This document shows, piece by piece, positions 36,730 through 49,045 of a stretch of 64,000 bases of DNA. The position numbers were made by a program, and so were the translations under genes. Numbering within the stretch: the first letter of the stretch is position 1; each line of letters starts with the position of its first letter. The stretch is taken from contig CM072884.1 in assembly GCA_037013685.1 (NCBI GenBank), positions 112,136,048-112,200,047 of the forward strand, written 5' to 3'. The stretch is from Acridotheres tristis (lineage: Eukaryota; Chordata; Aves; Passeriformes; Sturnidae). The notes under the pieces are model-generated. The model had not been told where the DNA came from, searched no databases, and was given only the letters and a program-made list of their open reading frames with translations.

Positions 36730-37424
36730 CATTTAAATACCAAGCTGCTGAAATCCCTGGTTAGAGCCTTTCTGTGACAGCTCCACTGTAAATATTAGGC
36801 TTTTGCTGATGCTAAATAGTCTAAACCCTGAGTCAGCTATCAAAACTCTGCAGCTCATAAGGGACCAGGCTGCACTGAGGAGCTCAAGATTTGTATCTGA
36901 GCTGACTTACAGCTCACATTAAGTAAATACATTCCCACTTTGCCCGTCACACTCTCTTAAGAAGCACAGAAGTGGTGACGAACCTGTGCAGTAACTTTAG
37001 CTTTGTTCATCATCTGGCTTATTTACTGATGCTAGGTAAAGCCATTTCCTGAATGATTGAGTGAAAAATCCCCCCTCCAATTCCTGAGGAACGAATCCTG
37101 CATGCAGGGAAATGCAGAGGGATGGGATGAGTCAGGGGAGCGGTGTGAAAATCTTCTGCAGCTGTGCCAGCAATGTGTGATGCTGTTCCCAGGACAGCAG
37201 GGAATTTTTGTTCTGTTCTCTTCGTCCAAAGATTGGCAAGTTTTGGTTCAATGATCACCAAAAAAAAAGGTGGCTGAGGGCGCCCCTGTGTCACAGATTA
37301 ACAGCCTCAGTTGAAACTCAGGTGGTGAGAAACTTATCCCTGCAAACATAAATTGTCCCTCCATGTAACAGCTGCCAGGGAAACATGGAAAAGATGGATT
37401 TTTGCTTTTATTTGTCCAGGGGAC

Positions 37425-37446
37425 AAAAAAAAAAAAAAAAAAAAAA
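37425..37446. repeat. Poly(A) run of 22
   Basis: Uninterrupted run of 22 A. The sequence before it does not look like a processed transcript. Confidence 0.9.
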
Positions 37447-37515
37447 GGGGCAGAGCTTAGAGGTCTGGTCCTCATGGACCCAAACAGGTTCTGAATTACA
37501 GCATCCCCAGCTGAA

Positions 37516-37576
37516 GCTAAAAATAATTTCATGCCAACAAGACAAGAATTTCATACCAACAAGACAAGAATTTCCA
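37516..37576. repeat. Short tandem duplication
   Basis: ATGCCAACAAGACAAGAATT is repeated as ATACCAACAAGACAAGAATT directly after, with a shared TTC A(T) junction. Period about 26 bp, two copies plus partial flanks. Confidence 0.8.
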
Positions 37577-39094
37577 TGCCAGCCTTTCAACTTCTACATT
37601 TGCAAGCTTGAGGAAAAAAAAAAAAAACCAAGAAGAAAAGCAATCCTGCTTGTAGCCAAGTTAACGAATTCTACCATGCATCTTTCATTTACATTTGGTG
37701 ATATGAAGTTTAAAAAATACATCCACTTCAATTATCCTGCAGGCAATATGGACACATAGGAATCCTACTCCCACACAACTCATTTGGAGGCCAGCAATAT
37801 TTATGACTAAAAAAACCTTAGCTGAATTTAAACAAACACAGGCTTTTCTGGGTGAAACTTCACGTCTATTTTTATTTTCTGATAAATTAACCTCAGCAGC
37901 AAGAAATTCAGTGAGCTGAGGGCTCAGCTGTTGGAAATGAAGCCCAAGGTCTAAAGCAATTTCAATGACCTCAACTTGTGGCCCTGAGAGGTAATTCCTT
38001 CAAATCAAGAACCACTTTATATTTGATAGATATTGCCAGGTAAAATCTACCAAAATGAGACATCTGTATTTTGAAAAATCAAATTTCTTCTTACTAAAGA
38101 GAGTACTTACTTCTCTTTTCAGGTCAGGATTTTATAGCATTTACACAAAGTATTGTTTCTTTTGCCACCTTAGGATCTTCTGTGAGTCCATTAAAGCAGA
38201 AAAATCACCAGCACTGCAGTATGAAAAAATCCTGCTCAGGCTTTCACCCTTCCTAGGGAAGAAAAAAATTGGTCATGGATCCAAAACTTCCTTTATTTAG
38301 TAGAAAAATCCTAGCTTTATTTCCAAGAAAGCTTCATATATTGTGTGGATACATGAAGAAAAATCACCACTATTCTTGTTTTTCTCAACATAACCACTTC
38401 TCATAAAACAATATTAAAAATTCGGGGACCTCCAAATGAACTTTAATTTGATTTAAAAGGATTAATTAGTTAACAAACCACCAAAAATCCCATCCCAATA
38501 TGCTTTCCCATTATTTATCCTTTAATTAAAAGGTTTTGTTCTCAGTAGCAGTCAGGAACAAGGAAAACAAAGCAGAAATCTCAGTTATAACCTGATAAAT
38601 AAAAACTAAAAGTGATGTGCACAATCCCAGTCTCTTTTAGCCAGGAATTCTGTTCCCTAACAATGAAAATTCCAGGATGGATATTGACCAAGACACTTCC
38701 CACTAAATACTTGGAGCTGTGTTATTTATCACTGCATAAAATGAACTGAAGATCTGATTCAGGGAACATAACTTGTACATTCTTCACATAAGCCTAATAA
38801 AATGTGTGCACTTATAGATATATATAAATATAATATAGAACATAAATAAATCTAAATATTTTATGTATTTAAATATAGATAAAGAAATTAGAGGTTTGAA
38901 TAAATATGGAGAGTGAATGTAAGACTTCCTTATCATGTTTAGGTAGATGTAAATATCTACAAATATTTGTGCATGCATGGAAAAAAATCCCATTAATATG
39001 TTGGATGTGCAGCTTCTCTCTTATATTCTCATCATCTTCATCTGTTTATCCCTTAAAAAGCTGTGCTCAAATTAAATAAATGTATGGAAATAGA

Positions 39095-39185
39095 ACCACA
39101 GAAAGGTTTGGGCTGGAAAGGGCTTTAAAAATCATCCATTTCCAGCCAGGGACATTTTCCACTGGCCCAGGTGGCTCCAAGCAAG
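39095..39185 (-). mobile_element. CR1 3' fragment
   Basis: 'accacagaaaggtttgggct' and 'ggaaagggctttaaaaatca' lead to 'catttccagccagggaca' and 'cactggcccaggtggctcc'. About 90 bp, clearly CR1-derived but diverged. Confidence 0.78.
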
Positions 39186-42100
39186 TTATAGAAAATCCTC
39201 TGGAAATACAGAATCCAGTCTGATACAACGTGGGGAAAATCTGCTTGGAATAACAATAGAAAAAATCTCTCAGAGTGTGTTTTAAAACATAAAGATCAGA
39301 ATGAAATTGTACCCAGCACAAACTGCAGGAATATCTGTGTACAGTAATTGTTTGATTACAATTGTTGAATTGTTTGAGAGACATGAGGCAGAACACGATG
39401 TTGCAAATTCCAGCAAAATCCCAGAAAAATCCCCGTGAAGCCCAAAATGTTTTGATCAATATCTTCCACCAGCTCCTTTTCATGATGAACTTCAAGCTTT
39501 ACTACTTCTGCAGAAAATAATTCCACCTATATTTTGATGTAGTGTCACACATGTCAGGGCTGATGCCCAGCAGATAAATCATTAAAATTAATGGATTAAA
39601 ATTAAAAAGAGCGTAGGAGGAAGGTCAAGAAGCTGCATTTCAGGAGTGATGCTGAAAAATCCCTTTTGGTCCATCCTTTATGCCTTCACTGAACACTGCC
39701 TCACATTTTTTAAGAGATGCACACACTGTGAAATCTGCAGAGATATTTTTACGGGCCTAATGAAAAGTATTATTAGTTTACATCCTAATCTTTACTAAGT
39801 ATTTTAGGAACACAATCTAATGAATAGCAGAGACGGCTGTGTTTTCACACCATAATTGCATTATGTGTAATTCAACCCCGTTGTCTCCTCACCAGATGGT
39901 GCCCTGGTAGAATTCAGTGGGTATATAAATGATGGATTTGGACTGAAATAAAATCAACCTTCGCTTGTGAAGTGCGTTTTACATTCCAGCACTGATTTCA
40001 GGACAAAACCCTGGAGTGTAAAAGCTGGAAAATCAGCAGAGGGAAATAACAAAGGAGTGTTACAAATGAATCACTGCAATTCAGGCTCTTCATACAAGAC
40101 ACTTTTCTGCCTGCTCAGCTCTCACTGATGTGGAGATATAAAATTACTATTTATGGAATTTGTGGAGGGCACAATGACTGGCAAATAACATCGAGGACTG
40201 AGCAGTTAGACAAAGCCACCTGATTTGCTTGTTGAGCTGAACGTATTGAGGAATTCTGCAGGTAAAGAGTGGAAAAAGCAAAGCTGTAGGAGCAAAACTT
40301 GTACTGTTTTGCCAGGACAATTTAGACCTCAAGAGCAGACACTGTCAGAGCTTGTGCAACAGTCTCAAAGGCACAGGAGTCACAGAGCTCAACAAAAAAT
40401 ATGCTAAAATTATAAATATTTGTATTTCCATGGGGAGAAGCAGGAAAGAGATGATTTTGCAATGGCAGAGGCAAGAGTGATATGGGTTTGTTATGATCAG
40501 CTCCATGGTCCACATTCCAAAAGGAGAAAATGAAAAGTGGGAGAGTGCTACAGGAAAAATAAATGTACCCAATGGCTGGAAAAAAAAAAACTGCACTGTG
40601 TAAGATGTGCCTGTTTGGCTGGACCATCTGTGTTTGGTGCATTAAGGGACCCAGCTAATGCTTCTGAATATCTTGGGAACGAGAAAATAATTGATAATAA
40701 AGGAAACTTCAGTCTGGTGCAAATGGGTCTTATGAATGGTGTATAAATAAATTCGCAGCAGATTTAAGATACTTATTTTTAACAGAAGTGTGATCAGTCC
40801 TGTGTGAAAAGCAACGTGATGCCTTCCATTCACAAGAAGATGAGGGGAATTATTTGGAATAGATGCTTTAATTAAAGATTATTTCCTGAAGGATGCAATA
40901 TTCGATTTTTGGGTGACCTTTTTAAACCTTCAAGTCTCAACATGGACCAAAAGTAACTCACATGATGCTCTTGTAGAGACAGAAATCCAGGCAAAGATGT
41001 TGCTTTTTTAAAGTAAATGGACTATGTCACATTTGGATCCCTTGGATCCACAGAGATAGGAAATGTATGAGTTTTCCCAATTTTATGATGTTCAAAATCC
41101 ATTTTTTTTCCATAAAAGTAAATATCAGGGAGTGTTTACAACTTTTTCTCCCTTCGTTATTATTCACACAGCCATCTCCAGTGAAATCTTTTTAACTTGA
41201 GCTACAAAAGGTGCTCACCACTGAAGCCGCTCATGGGAATTAGGATCTTTATTGGGATGCAGCCCCGGATTCCCTTTAACTCCCTAAACGCGACAAAGGC
41301 GGAAAGGTTTGGCTGTAAATCCTGGGGAATGACAGCCATAAAAAAAAACACCCAAAAACCAAAAAGGCTGACTCATCTCCCCAGCCCATCCATGAAAGCC
41401 CCATCAGGCTGTTGTCCCTGGGAACAACACTGTGGGGGCTGTGCATGTGCAAATGAGCACGAAAGCACAGCTGGCATCTCTAATTCCGCCCAACCCCAGA
41501 GATATATGATCTCAGAAGGATCTGAGTTAATTGCACCGACTGCATCAAACCCAAATACTGAATTCCCAAGTTGAAAAAGAAATAAATTAATCGATAATTC
41601 GGTGCTGTGTGTCATGTAGAAGTACTGAAACATTTACTTTCCATCTGGGTGCTCTCTAATTTTTCTCGTCACATATTCTAATTATGAATAATGCTCACAA
41701 CCCAACACGTGTTTACACCTCTTCACTGTTCCAAACCCTGCTGGGAGAGTACAACTTGTTTGCTCTCAACTTGTGATTTCAGAAGAAATAAACTAAATAA
41801 TGATTCTGTAACACAAAGGACATGGCCAAAATGTATTTTCTGTGAGCAGAAGGAATAAAATTGCTTTTTGAATAAATGGTCTTTCTTTCCTGGTTTGCCA
41901 CCACTGAGGGAAAACATCACTTTCCTCCCATATTGCATCTCAAGACAAACTCCACTCAAACAGCATGGAATTGTTATAATTCCAGCTTTAAATCCAGGCT
42001 GGAGGTACTTTCGTTACAGTGAATGCAATTCACAATAATTTTGACAACAGTGACAGTGAGAAAAGCTCTTTTCTAACAATCCTTACCACGGCATTTAATT

Positions 42101-43237
42101 GTTCCACAATGCAGAATGCAGAGGCTTTCCAGCACGAGAGGGACTTGGAGAGCCTCGTGTGTGTGAGAAGGGGAACTCAAGGCTGTGGAGATGGAAGGAA
42201 AGACTAAAAAGTTGTGGCCTAGTGTTTACCAATTCTATTGCTAGAATTCTGTTTATATTACATGAAACCCTGCGAGCAATTGACTCATGAGGAGCTCTCA
42301 TGTTATATGCAAAAAAATAATTAACAGAAAAAACAGGTTGAACATAAATTCCTCCAGAATTCAAGTTGTGGAAATATCAAGCCCAATGCTGAGCAGGATC
42401 AACACAGTTTATTCTTCTTACATTCATGCTTCAATTGCTTTTAAGCTTTTTCCCATTTAAAAGACACCCATTTAAAATTTTTTTTGGTTAATCATAAGCC
42501 AAGCAGGCTTCTATTCTATAAAGATACATAGAATAGTGTGGAACAAAAATTCTGCAAATACCTGATATCTGTGCTGCTGTAAAAACATTACTGGGTATCA
42601 TAAATATATATTTCCCTGATTTCTCCAAGTCAGAATTGCAACCCCAGAGTGAACAAAATCCTGACCTCAGAGTGACTCATTCCAGCTGCTGCTGGATCAC
42701 TTTAACCCCCAGTCAGGCTCATTTGACCCTGAGAAACCCACACAGGTCTCTTTCAAAACACCCTGAGCTCGTGGGTTTGGCTGTAGGACTTTATTTGTAA
42801 CCAACCCTGAGAAGTGAAATGATTCCATGGGTTACATTGCTCACATTTTTCTCTCCATGTGCGTTCCACCAGGCAGGAAGAAGAAGTCTCTTGTTTAGCA
42901 CCTCTAAATAAAGATGCTGAATAAGTGACAGCTTATTTATGAAATATTGTATCATTTGGTACAACTACAGCTGGCACCAAAATCCCCTAAACATATGTGA
43001 TTGTTTGCAAACGTGTCCAGTGAAGGTGAAAACAATAATATGCTTTGCCTTTACCCTTTTGAACCAGAAAATGTTAGATATAAAGCAGAAAGTTTTGTGA
43101 GTTATGGGATATTTTTTTTCAAATACTCTGCTTAAAATAGGCAGAGAAAATTTTATTATAAGCACGCACGTAAGCGGTTTTCACTTCACTGCCTGTTTTG
43201 TAAGTGAGAGATGTTCATACAAGTGCTTGAGATCAGA
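39186..43237. other. Intergenic, no gene seen
   Basis: No gene or mobile element recognised. 39710-39900 and 40845-40915 lack repeat character and contain homeodomain-like TAATTA/TTAATTAA motifs. This is weak grounds for calling regulatory elements. Confidence 0.5.
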
Positions 43238-43555
43238 GAATCATGGAATTATAGAGTGGTTTGGGGAAGGGGAAAGAGAAGAAAAAGGGTTTTTGGAAGA
43301 GGACCTTGAAGATCATCCAGTTCCAGGGTGGGACAGGGACAGGGACACCTCCCACTGTCCCAGGCTGCTCCAACCCCAATGTCCAACCTGGCCTTGGGCA
43401 CTGCCAGGGATCCAGGGGCAGCCACAGCTGCTCTGGGAATTCCAGCCCAGCCCCTCCCAGGGAACGATTCCTAATTCCCAAAATCCCATCTAATCCCTCT
43501 CTGTGTCAGTCTGAGGCCATTCCCCTTGTCCCCCTGTCCTGTCACTGCATTTCCA
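43238..43555 (-). mobile_element. CR1 LINE 3' fragment
   Basis: AGAATCATGGAATTATAGAG tip, then a spacer with an extra purine-rich stretch (43265-43295) not seen in sibling copies. It continues 'cttgaagatcatccagttcc', 'cactgtcccaggctgctcc', 'gtccaacctggccttggg', 'gccattccccttgtcccc', 'gtcctgtcactgca'. It lacks the 22-bp array because it belongs to a subtype with the 'ccattccccttgtcc' sequence at that place. Confidence 0.9.
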
Positions 43556-44010
43556 GGCTCCACCTCTGTGGTCACTTCAAAGTGACTTCAGGGCTGAGCT
43601 GAACTAAACCATAAACAAACCATTTGCCCTTGGAAACACTTTCAGGGAAAAATTAAGTGCAAACCAGCTTGGAAGGCTGAGGGACAAAGTCCAGCCCAGA
43701 GCTGGGCAGGGCACCCAAAGGTGCTCCTGCCTGAGGAGCAGAGGTGCTCCATGAGCTTTTCCCACTCCATCCATGCAGCACATCCCAGCTGCTGTCCCAG
43801 AGCTGTCACACAGGAACCTGACATCCAGAAAATCAGGACTGTTGGCCCTCCCATGTGGCTGCTCCAGTCCCCTGCTGGCAGAGCAGATGGGATTTATCTC
43901 CATCTCCAGCCTATGTAGAACCACCTGCCTGACAAAGCCAGGCCTAAGAGGGTCCAGCACTATCTGAGGCTAAAGCTGAGCCTCAGCCTGCAGCACCACG
44001 CAGGGGAGAA
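43556..44010. other. Intergenic, no gene seen
   Basis: GC-richer than its surroundings with no recognised element. Overlapping open frames on both strands are not convincing. Confidence 0.45.
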
Positions 44011-44058
44011 ATTCTGGCTGAGCAATTCTGGCTGAGCAATTCTGGCTGAGCAATTCTG
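44011..44058. repeat. 14-bp tandem repeat
   Basis: ATTCTGGCTGAGCA repeated three times plus a partial fourth unit. The same 14-mer (with following ATT) recurs alone at 44442-44458, about 385 bp away in the same orientation. Confidence 0.92.
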
Positions 44059-44470
44059 GTGTGGTCACTGCGCTGCAAAGAGAGAGAAAGAACAGCAACA
44101 CACATGGAGCTCTTTGGGGAAAAAAGGCCAATTTATTGTACAGACAGGATTTAAAGTGTGTTAGTGCAGCCAGGACAGGACAGGAGCTCATTGGACAATT
44201 GGGAAAAACATCCCTGGGACAGCACCTCAGGATGGATCCCACGGGAAAGACACCAGGGGTTAATCTTTATTATTAATTCCCTTCTGTTTTTCACCATATT
44301 ATCACCCTGGGAGACTTCCTCCCTAACTGAAGCTGCAGTCAGCTTGTCAGCCTGGGAATGGAGCTGAGAGTCAGGAGAAATCCAGGCCTGAAAAGAATTG
44401 CCAAGCTGTAATTCCCTAACTCTCTAAATGTGTGTGTCCACATTCTGGCTGAGCAATTCCTTTGCAAAAG
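44011..44470 (-). mobile_element. Possible LTR-like segment, minus strand
   Basis: The segment is bounded by copies of the 14-mer above. On the minus strand it contains an AATAAA signal (plus-strand TTTATT at about 44133) in a 'tgtacaataaattggcc' context, preceded by TTTAAA. The arrangement resembles an LTR end, but no TG..CA ends or target duplication were found. Confidence 0.3.
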
Positions 44471-44535
44471 GTGCAATTTTCCCATGGCCAGGCATCAAAT
44501 GAGTGACAGAGCTGGAAACAAGAGCCCAGGAGCTC

Positions 44536-44590
44536 CAGAGAATCCCAGAGTGGGTGAGACTGGGAGGGACCACAGTGCTCCAACCCCGAG
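44536..44590 (-). mobile_element. CR1 3' tip
   Basis: 'gagaatcccagagtgggtga' and 'gactgggagggaccacag' are the reverse complement of a CR1 3' end. Only ~50 bp, sitting just downstream of the 44.6-45.2 kb LTR. Confidence 0.6.
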
Positions 44591-44606
44591 CACGTTGCTG
44601 TCACAG

Positions 44607-45210
44607 TGAGGGTGATTTGCACCACCTAATTAGTGGCTTGTCTCAGGTCTCTTCTGTCTTCACTCAGAGCCAAGACTAAAAAATATACAAATTAAATGGA
44701 TTTTTTGTGTTTGGGCTTGGTTGTTCATTAAATCTTACCTAAAGTAAAGAAAGTTCTGCAACACTTCCAGGTAGAAGTGAGCAAAATGGAGCTGAATCCA
44801 GCTGCTACAAAGTGTCTTAAAGCTAAACAGTCCAATAGAGAATTAACATATATCTTATTTATACTTTTAACCAAATAACTAAATTCCCATGACTCTCAGT
44901 GCAGTACTCACTGTGCAACCAGAAACTACTGCCTGAAACCACCAAAAGCAAGGAATATGAACACTGAGACACCACCCCAAATCCTCCATCTTGTCCCATA
45001 CCTATTACTATATTATAAAAACTTCAAATTCCAAACCCTTCACCATGTGAAATCACACACTTCTATTTAACTACACACCTGTGATTTTAACTCCATCACT
45101 CAAATTTGGAATCCTTCTCCAAGGCCTCAGGTCCAAAGCAGTGTTCTCCAGGCGGCCAGTGACAGAAAGCACAGAAAGCTCAAAAAACCCCAGGTTTGTG
45201 GGATCCAACA
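44607..45210 (-). mobile_element. Solo LTR-like element, same family as 19.2 kb
   Basis: Read on the minus strand it starts TGTTGGA (plus-strand 45204-45210) and follows the outer LTR at 19237-20195 block by block. It has no trace of the 360-bp insert. Matching features include 'gagaacactgctttgg', 'acctgaggccttgg', 'cacatggtgaa', 'gtaataggtatgggacaaga', 'aaaagtataaa' and 'cagctccatttt'. The poly(A) signal is degraded to AATGAA. No flanking retroviral coding sequence. Confidence 0.72.
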
Positions 45211-46911
45211 CATTGCTAGGACATCTCAGATCAAAGAATCCTAATTTATAACTAGCAGGGTGAGAAAGCCACCACAGGAGGGTGGAGGTGCCTCTGCCAG
45301 CCTTCAGGGAAAGAGTCTTGCTGACACAGAGCAGGATTTCACTATTCAGTGAAAGAGTTTGATTTCTAAATGAACAGTCTCTCTGAGAAACAGTGACTTA
45401 AGACTCCCTCAATATTTGCAGGTCTCCTGTGTCCACGTCCCCAGCAGTTCAGCACATCACCAGAGCTCTGCTGATTTTAGTGACTGGTTGCCAGAAAATG
45501 GTACAACCAGGAGAAAAGGGGAGCTGGTTGTGCTGAGTAAGCTGCCATCATTTACTCACAGAGCAGACACAGAGTCACAAACACAGAAGGTGCACAAGTT
45601 CAGGCTGTCTCCCTCCATCTTCCAAGCCAGTGCTTTGTTTTTAACATTATCTGGACGCCTCAAGTCTCAGCTGTAAGTCTGAAGTGGAAAGCAGTCAGCA
45701 TTTTCAGGGTGCAAAAGCCCAAAGCCATGCAGGAAACAAAATGTCTTCTACTGAAATAAAAGTGATGCTGCAAATTCCAGCAGCAGGAAATCAGAGCTGG
45801 AAGAACTTAGAGCTGACAAAGTTTCAAAGAGATTCAAAGATGTAACTACTTATATGAACAGGAGGTGGGGATTTTATATATCTGTATATCAGTATGCAAG
45901 AACACACTGCAATTATAATTTTATGTATATTAACGTTTAATAACTTGTGCTATTCAGTTTATCTACATAAACCATATTTTAATACAGTACTATATTTTCA
46001 TGACATCCTTATATTAAGCAGTTCCTCCTTTCTGTACCAGGAATAAAGCACAGATGAACTTCTGAACCCATTTTGCTGTTGTTAGGTTAGAGGGGAAAAA
46101 AAGACCTTATGGACAGTCCAGATCCAGTGGCCTGAGAAGTTTCCCCCATCAACAATCAAGAGCATTTGAGAGATGATAAAATACTTCATAAATCTTCCCA
46201 TGGAACTGATAAAAAAAGATGAGCAAGATCATAAATCCTTAACATTTAACTCATCTCAACCTGACTGAAGAAACACTTTATCAAAGGGAGTTAAATACAG
46301 CCAACCAGCAAAAGGAATCAATATAAACCATAAAAGAGACGACCACAGAGAGGTGAGGGGAAATTCTGACAGTTCACAAAAAGGGGACAGAGAAAAGTGA
46401 GAACTGCAAAGTCCTGCTGAACTCCCCAGGTCTCTATTAACAGGTTTTTATCCCCAGCTAATTAGGAGAGTTAAGATGTCTCTAGCAATGAATGTGGGTT
46501 GAAGAGCCCCATAAATTAACAATCAGTCTCCTTTTTTTTTTTTTTTCCCTACTGAGTGCAAACCCAGTGCTGTGGTGTGGCACAAATGGCCCGCAGAGAA
46601 AACCGTGCTGCTGTACCCAAACATTTCCTCATTAGTGCAGCCATTAACCCTCAGCCTGTGGTCACTGAGGGCAGGCCCTGGGAGCTTTAATCTCACCAAT
46701 TTACAGCCAAGCTCCCCACAGAGCCAGGCCTCTCATCAGAGGTGTTTTCCTGCTCAACCACAGAGCCTTTCACAAAGTTGGCACCAATTAAAACTCAACT
46801 GGAGCTGCTCACTGGGCCTGTGCACAGACTGAGCTGGAGATCAACCAGAGCTGCCTCAACCTGTCCAAATCCTGGCTTGAAGTGGGAAAATTGGGGTTTT
46901 GACTATTTGCT
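45211..46911. other. Intergenic, no gene seen
   Basis: No gene or mobile element recognised. A T run lies at 46532-46546. Confidence 0.55.
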
Positions 46912-46985
46912 CTGCTCCTGTCCCTGTCCCCCCTCCCTGCCCCTCCTGTCAGGGGTTTGTGCAGAGCCACAAGGTCCCCCCAGAG
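46912..46985 (-). mobile_element. Short internal CR1 fragment
   Basis: 'gtcccccctccctgcccctc' and 'cagagccacaaggtcccccc' match the internal segment at 47340-47404 of the neighbouring CR1. It lies 100 bp from that element's 3' tip, so it is a separate piece or a local duplicate. Confidence 0.75.
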
Positions 46986-47085
46986 AAGCAGCTTCCCTTT
47001 GTTCCCTGTGTGAGGTGTGTGTGCCTGAATCATGGACACACACCTGGAGCCAGGCAGGAGGGTCAGATCTGACCTCTCACATCAT

Positions 47086-47866
47086 GGAATCACAGAATCC
47101 TCAATGCTGGAGAAGACTTCCAACATCACAGAGTGCCAGCTGTGCCCCATGGCCACCTTGTCCCCCTGAGTGCCACCTCCAGGTGCCACCTGCAGGGATG
47201 GGCACTCCAAAGCTCCCTGGGCAGCCCCTGCCAAGGCCTGAGCTCCCTTTCCATGGGGAAATTCCTGCTGCTGTCCAAGCTGAGCCTGCCCTGGCCCAGC
47301 CTGAGGCCGTTCCCTCTCCTCCTGTCCCTGTTCCCTGGAGCAGAGCCCGACCCCCCCTCCCTGCCCCTCCTGCCAGGGACTTGTGCAGAGCCACAAGGTC
47401 CCCCCTGAGCCTCCTTTTCTCCAGCCTCAGCCCCTTTCCCAGCTCCCTCAGCCCCTCCTGGGGCTCCAGCCCCTTCCCAGCTCCGTTCCCTGCCCTGGGC
47501 ACCTCCAGCCCCTCCAGGGCTCTCCTGCAGGAGCCACAACTGGACACAGCCCTCGAGGGTCTCAGTGCCAGCACAGAGGGACAATCCCTGCCCTGCTCCT
47601 GCTGGACACACAATTCCTCATCCAGCCCAGCTGCCAGTGGCCCCTTGCCCACCTGGGCACCCCTGGGCTCGTGTCCAGCCCCTGGCACCAGCACCCCCTG
47701 GGCTTTTCCAGCTTTTCCAGCCCCTCTGCCCAGCCTGGAGCTCCATGGGGTTGGTGTGACCCAAGGGCAGGACTCAACACTTGACCTCATTGACCCTCCC
47801 ACCATTGGCCTCATCCCGTGGGTCCAGCCTGTCCAGATCCCTCAGAGACTCAGGACAGGCTGTTGA
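47086..47866 (-). mobile_element. CR1 LINE 3' fragment, about 780 bp, young
   Basis: The tip is GGAATCACAGAATCCTCAAT, followed by the same series as the 35.9 kb copy. It continues further 5' through 'gccaccttgtcccc', the ORF2 tail motif (minus strand LEKRRLRGDLVALHKSL), 'ccacaactggacacagccct', 'gacctcattgaccctcccac' and 'gtccagcctgtccagatccc'. The minus strand is open for 237 codons, showing little decay, but it is only the C-terminal part of ORF2 and has no reverse-transcriptase core. Confidence 0.92.
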
Positions 47867-48603
47867 GACAGAAAAGTGAAAAATTCCCTCCCAAAAAACC
47901 ATCAGTAATCTCAAAGGACCTGATTCAAACCTGTTAAGTAAATGAGACTCTTTCTATTAACTTTCTATTTCTATTCAACTGGCTTTCCATTTGATCCCAC
48001 GCACCAAGAAGGAAATTGTCTTTCTTTTAAAATAATAATTTGAATTAAAAAGCATTTCCAGTGAAAGGGCCTCATATTTCAGAAGGTTTTCTGCTGCAAT
48101 TCAAGCAGAAATCCTGGACAGAATTTCAAGCACTAAACCTGACAGTTTAGTTCAGTGTAGTGCATTTCCCGCCTTGCTAAATTCTTTAAACATTTTGAGG
48201 GCCAGAGGGGAGTGCAGAAGTAGTAGTTCCTGCTTTGCTTGAAAACAAACTGTTTGTTTTTCAGCACTCGAGCTGCAGTAGCAGGGAAGTAATTTAGACC
48301 CTGGCAAATCAGGAAGAATCCACCAAATTATTGGCAGCTTAAACTGCACAGTGCTGGAGAAGCCCAGACTGCTTCAGGCCACTGGCCAGCATTTGGAAAG
48401 GTCACCAGAGGATTGTTAACATAGAACTATCCTGCTTTTTTGTTTTGGTTTTTTTTTTTTTTCAATGAGACCTTACAGGCTTCCCTCTGAAGGATGAGGA
48501 TGCTGGGAAAAACAAAGCCAGGAAGACACAGGGCTCAATACCAGATGGAGAAAACAGCCAGCAGAGGGGCAGGAGGGAAGACAAGGAGCAAAAGCAGTCA
48601 GAA
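47867..48603. other. Intergenic, no gene seen
   Basis: No gene or mobile element recognised. Confidence 0.5.
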
Positions 48604-49045
48604 ATGGATTTTTTTAGATTGGAAAAGCCCTCCCAGCTCATGCAGTCCCAGCTGTGCCCCATGGCCACCTTGTCCCCAGCCCAGAGCACTGAGTGCCACC
48701 TCCAGGTGACACCTCCAGGCATGGGCACTCCAAAGCTCCCTGGGCAGCTTTTTCCAAGGCTTAACAACCTTTTCCATGCAGAAATTCCTCCTGGTGTCCA
48801 ACCTGAGCCTCCCCTGGCACAGCTTGAGGCCTTTCCCTCTTTTCCCATCCCCTGTTCCCTGGAAGAAGAATCCAATTCCCCACCTCACTGCAACTTCCTG
48901 TCAGGCAGAGTGAAAAGCCCTTGAGCCTCCTTTGTTCCAGGCTGAGCCTCCCCAGCTCCCCCAGCCTCTCCTCACATGAATTCTCCTCTAAACCCTTCCC
49001 CAGCTCCATTGTCCTTCTCTGGACACACTCAGGTCCCTTTTCCTG
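48604..49045 (-). mobile_element. CR1 LINE 3' fragment, older sibling of the 47 kb type
   Basis: It follows the same order as the 35.9 and 47.1 kb copies ('gagtgccacctccagg', 'gggcactccaaagctccctg', 'ttccatgcagaaattcctcc', 'gagcctcctttgttccaggc', 'ctctggacacactcagg') but with many substitutions. The minus strand still reads EERLGELGRLSLEQRRLKG. Confidence 0.88.

Larger units (their letters stand above)
36438..39094. other. Intergenic, no gene seen
   Basis: No gene recognised. It holds a 22-bp palindrome (36708-36729), an A run (37425-37446), a short tandem duplication (37516-37576) and an extremely AT-rich stretch at 38810-38885. Confidence 0.55.

Noticed and set aside
37425..37446. Poly(A) tail of a processed pseudogene
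   Set aside because: The sequence before the A run has no open frame, poly(A) signal or resemblance to a known transcript, and no target duplication was seen.
46742..47866. 374-codon open frame on the plus strand
   Set aside because: It is the antisense of the CR1 ORF2 tail at 47086-47866. GC-rich antisense CR1 is often open. The sense strand carries the recognisable LINE motif.
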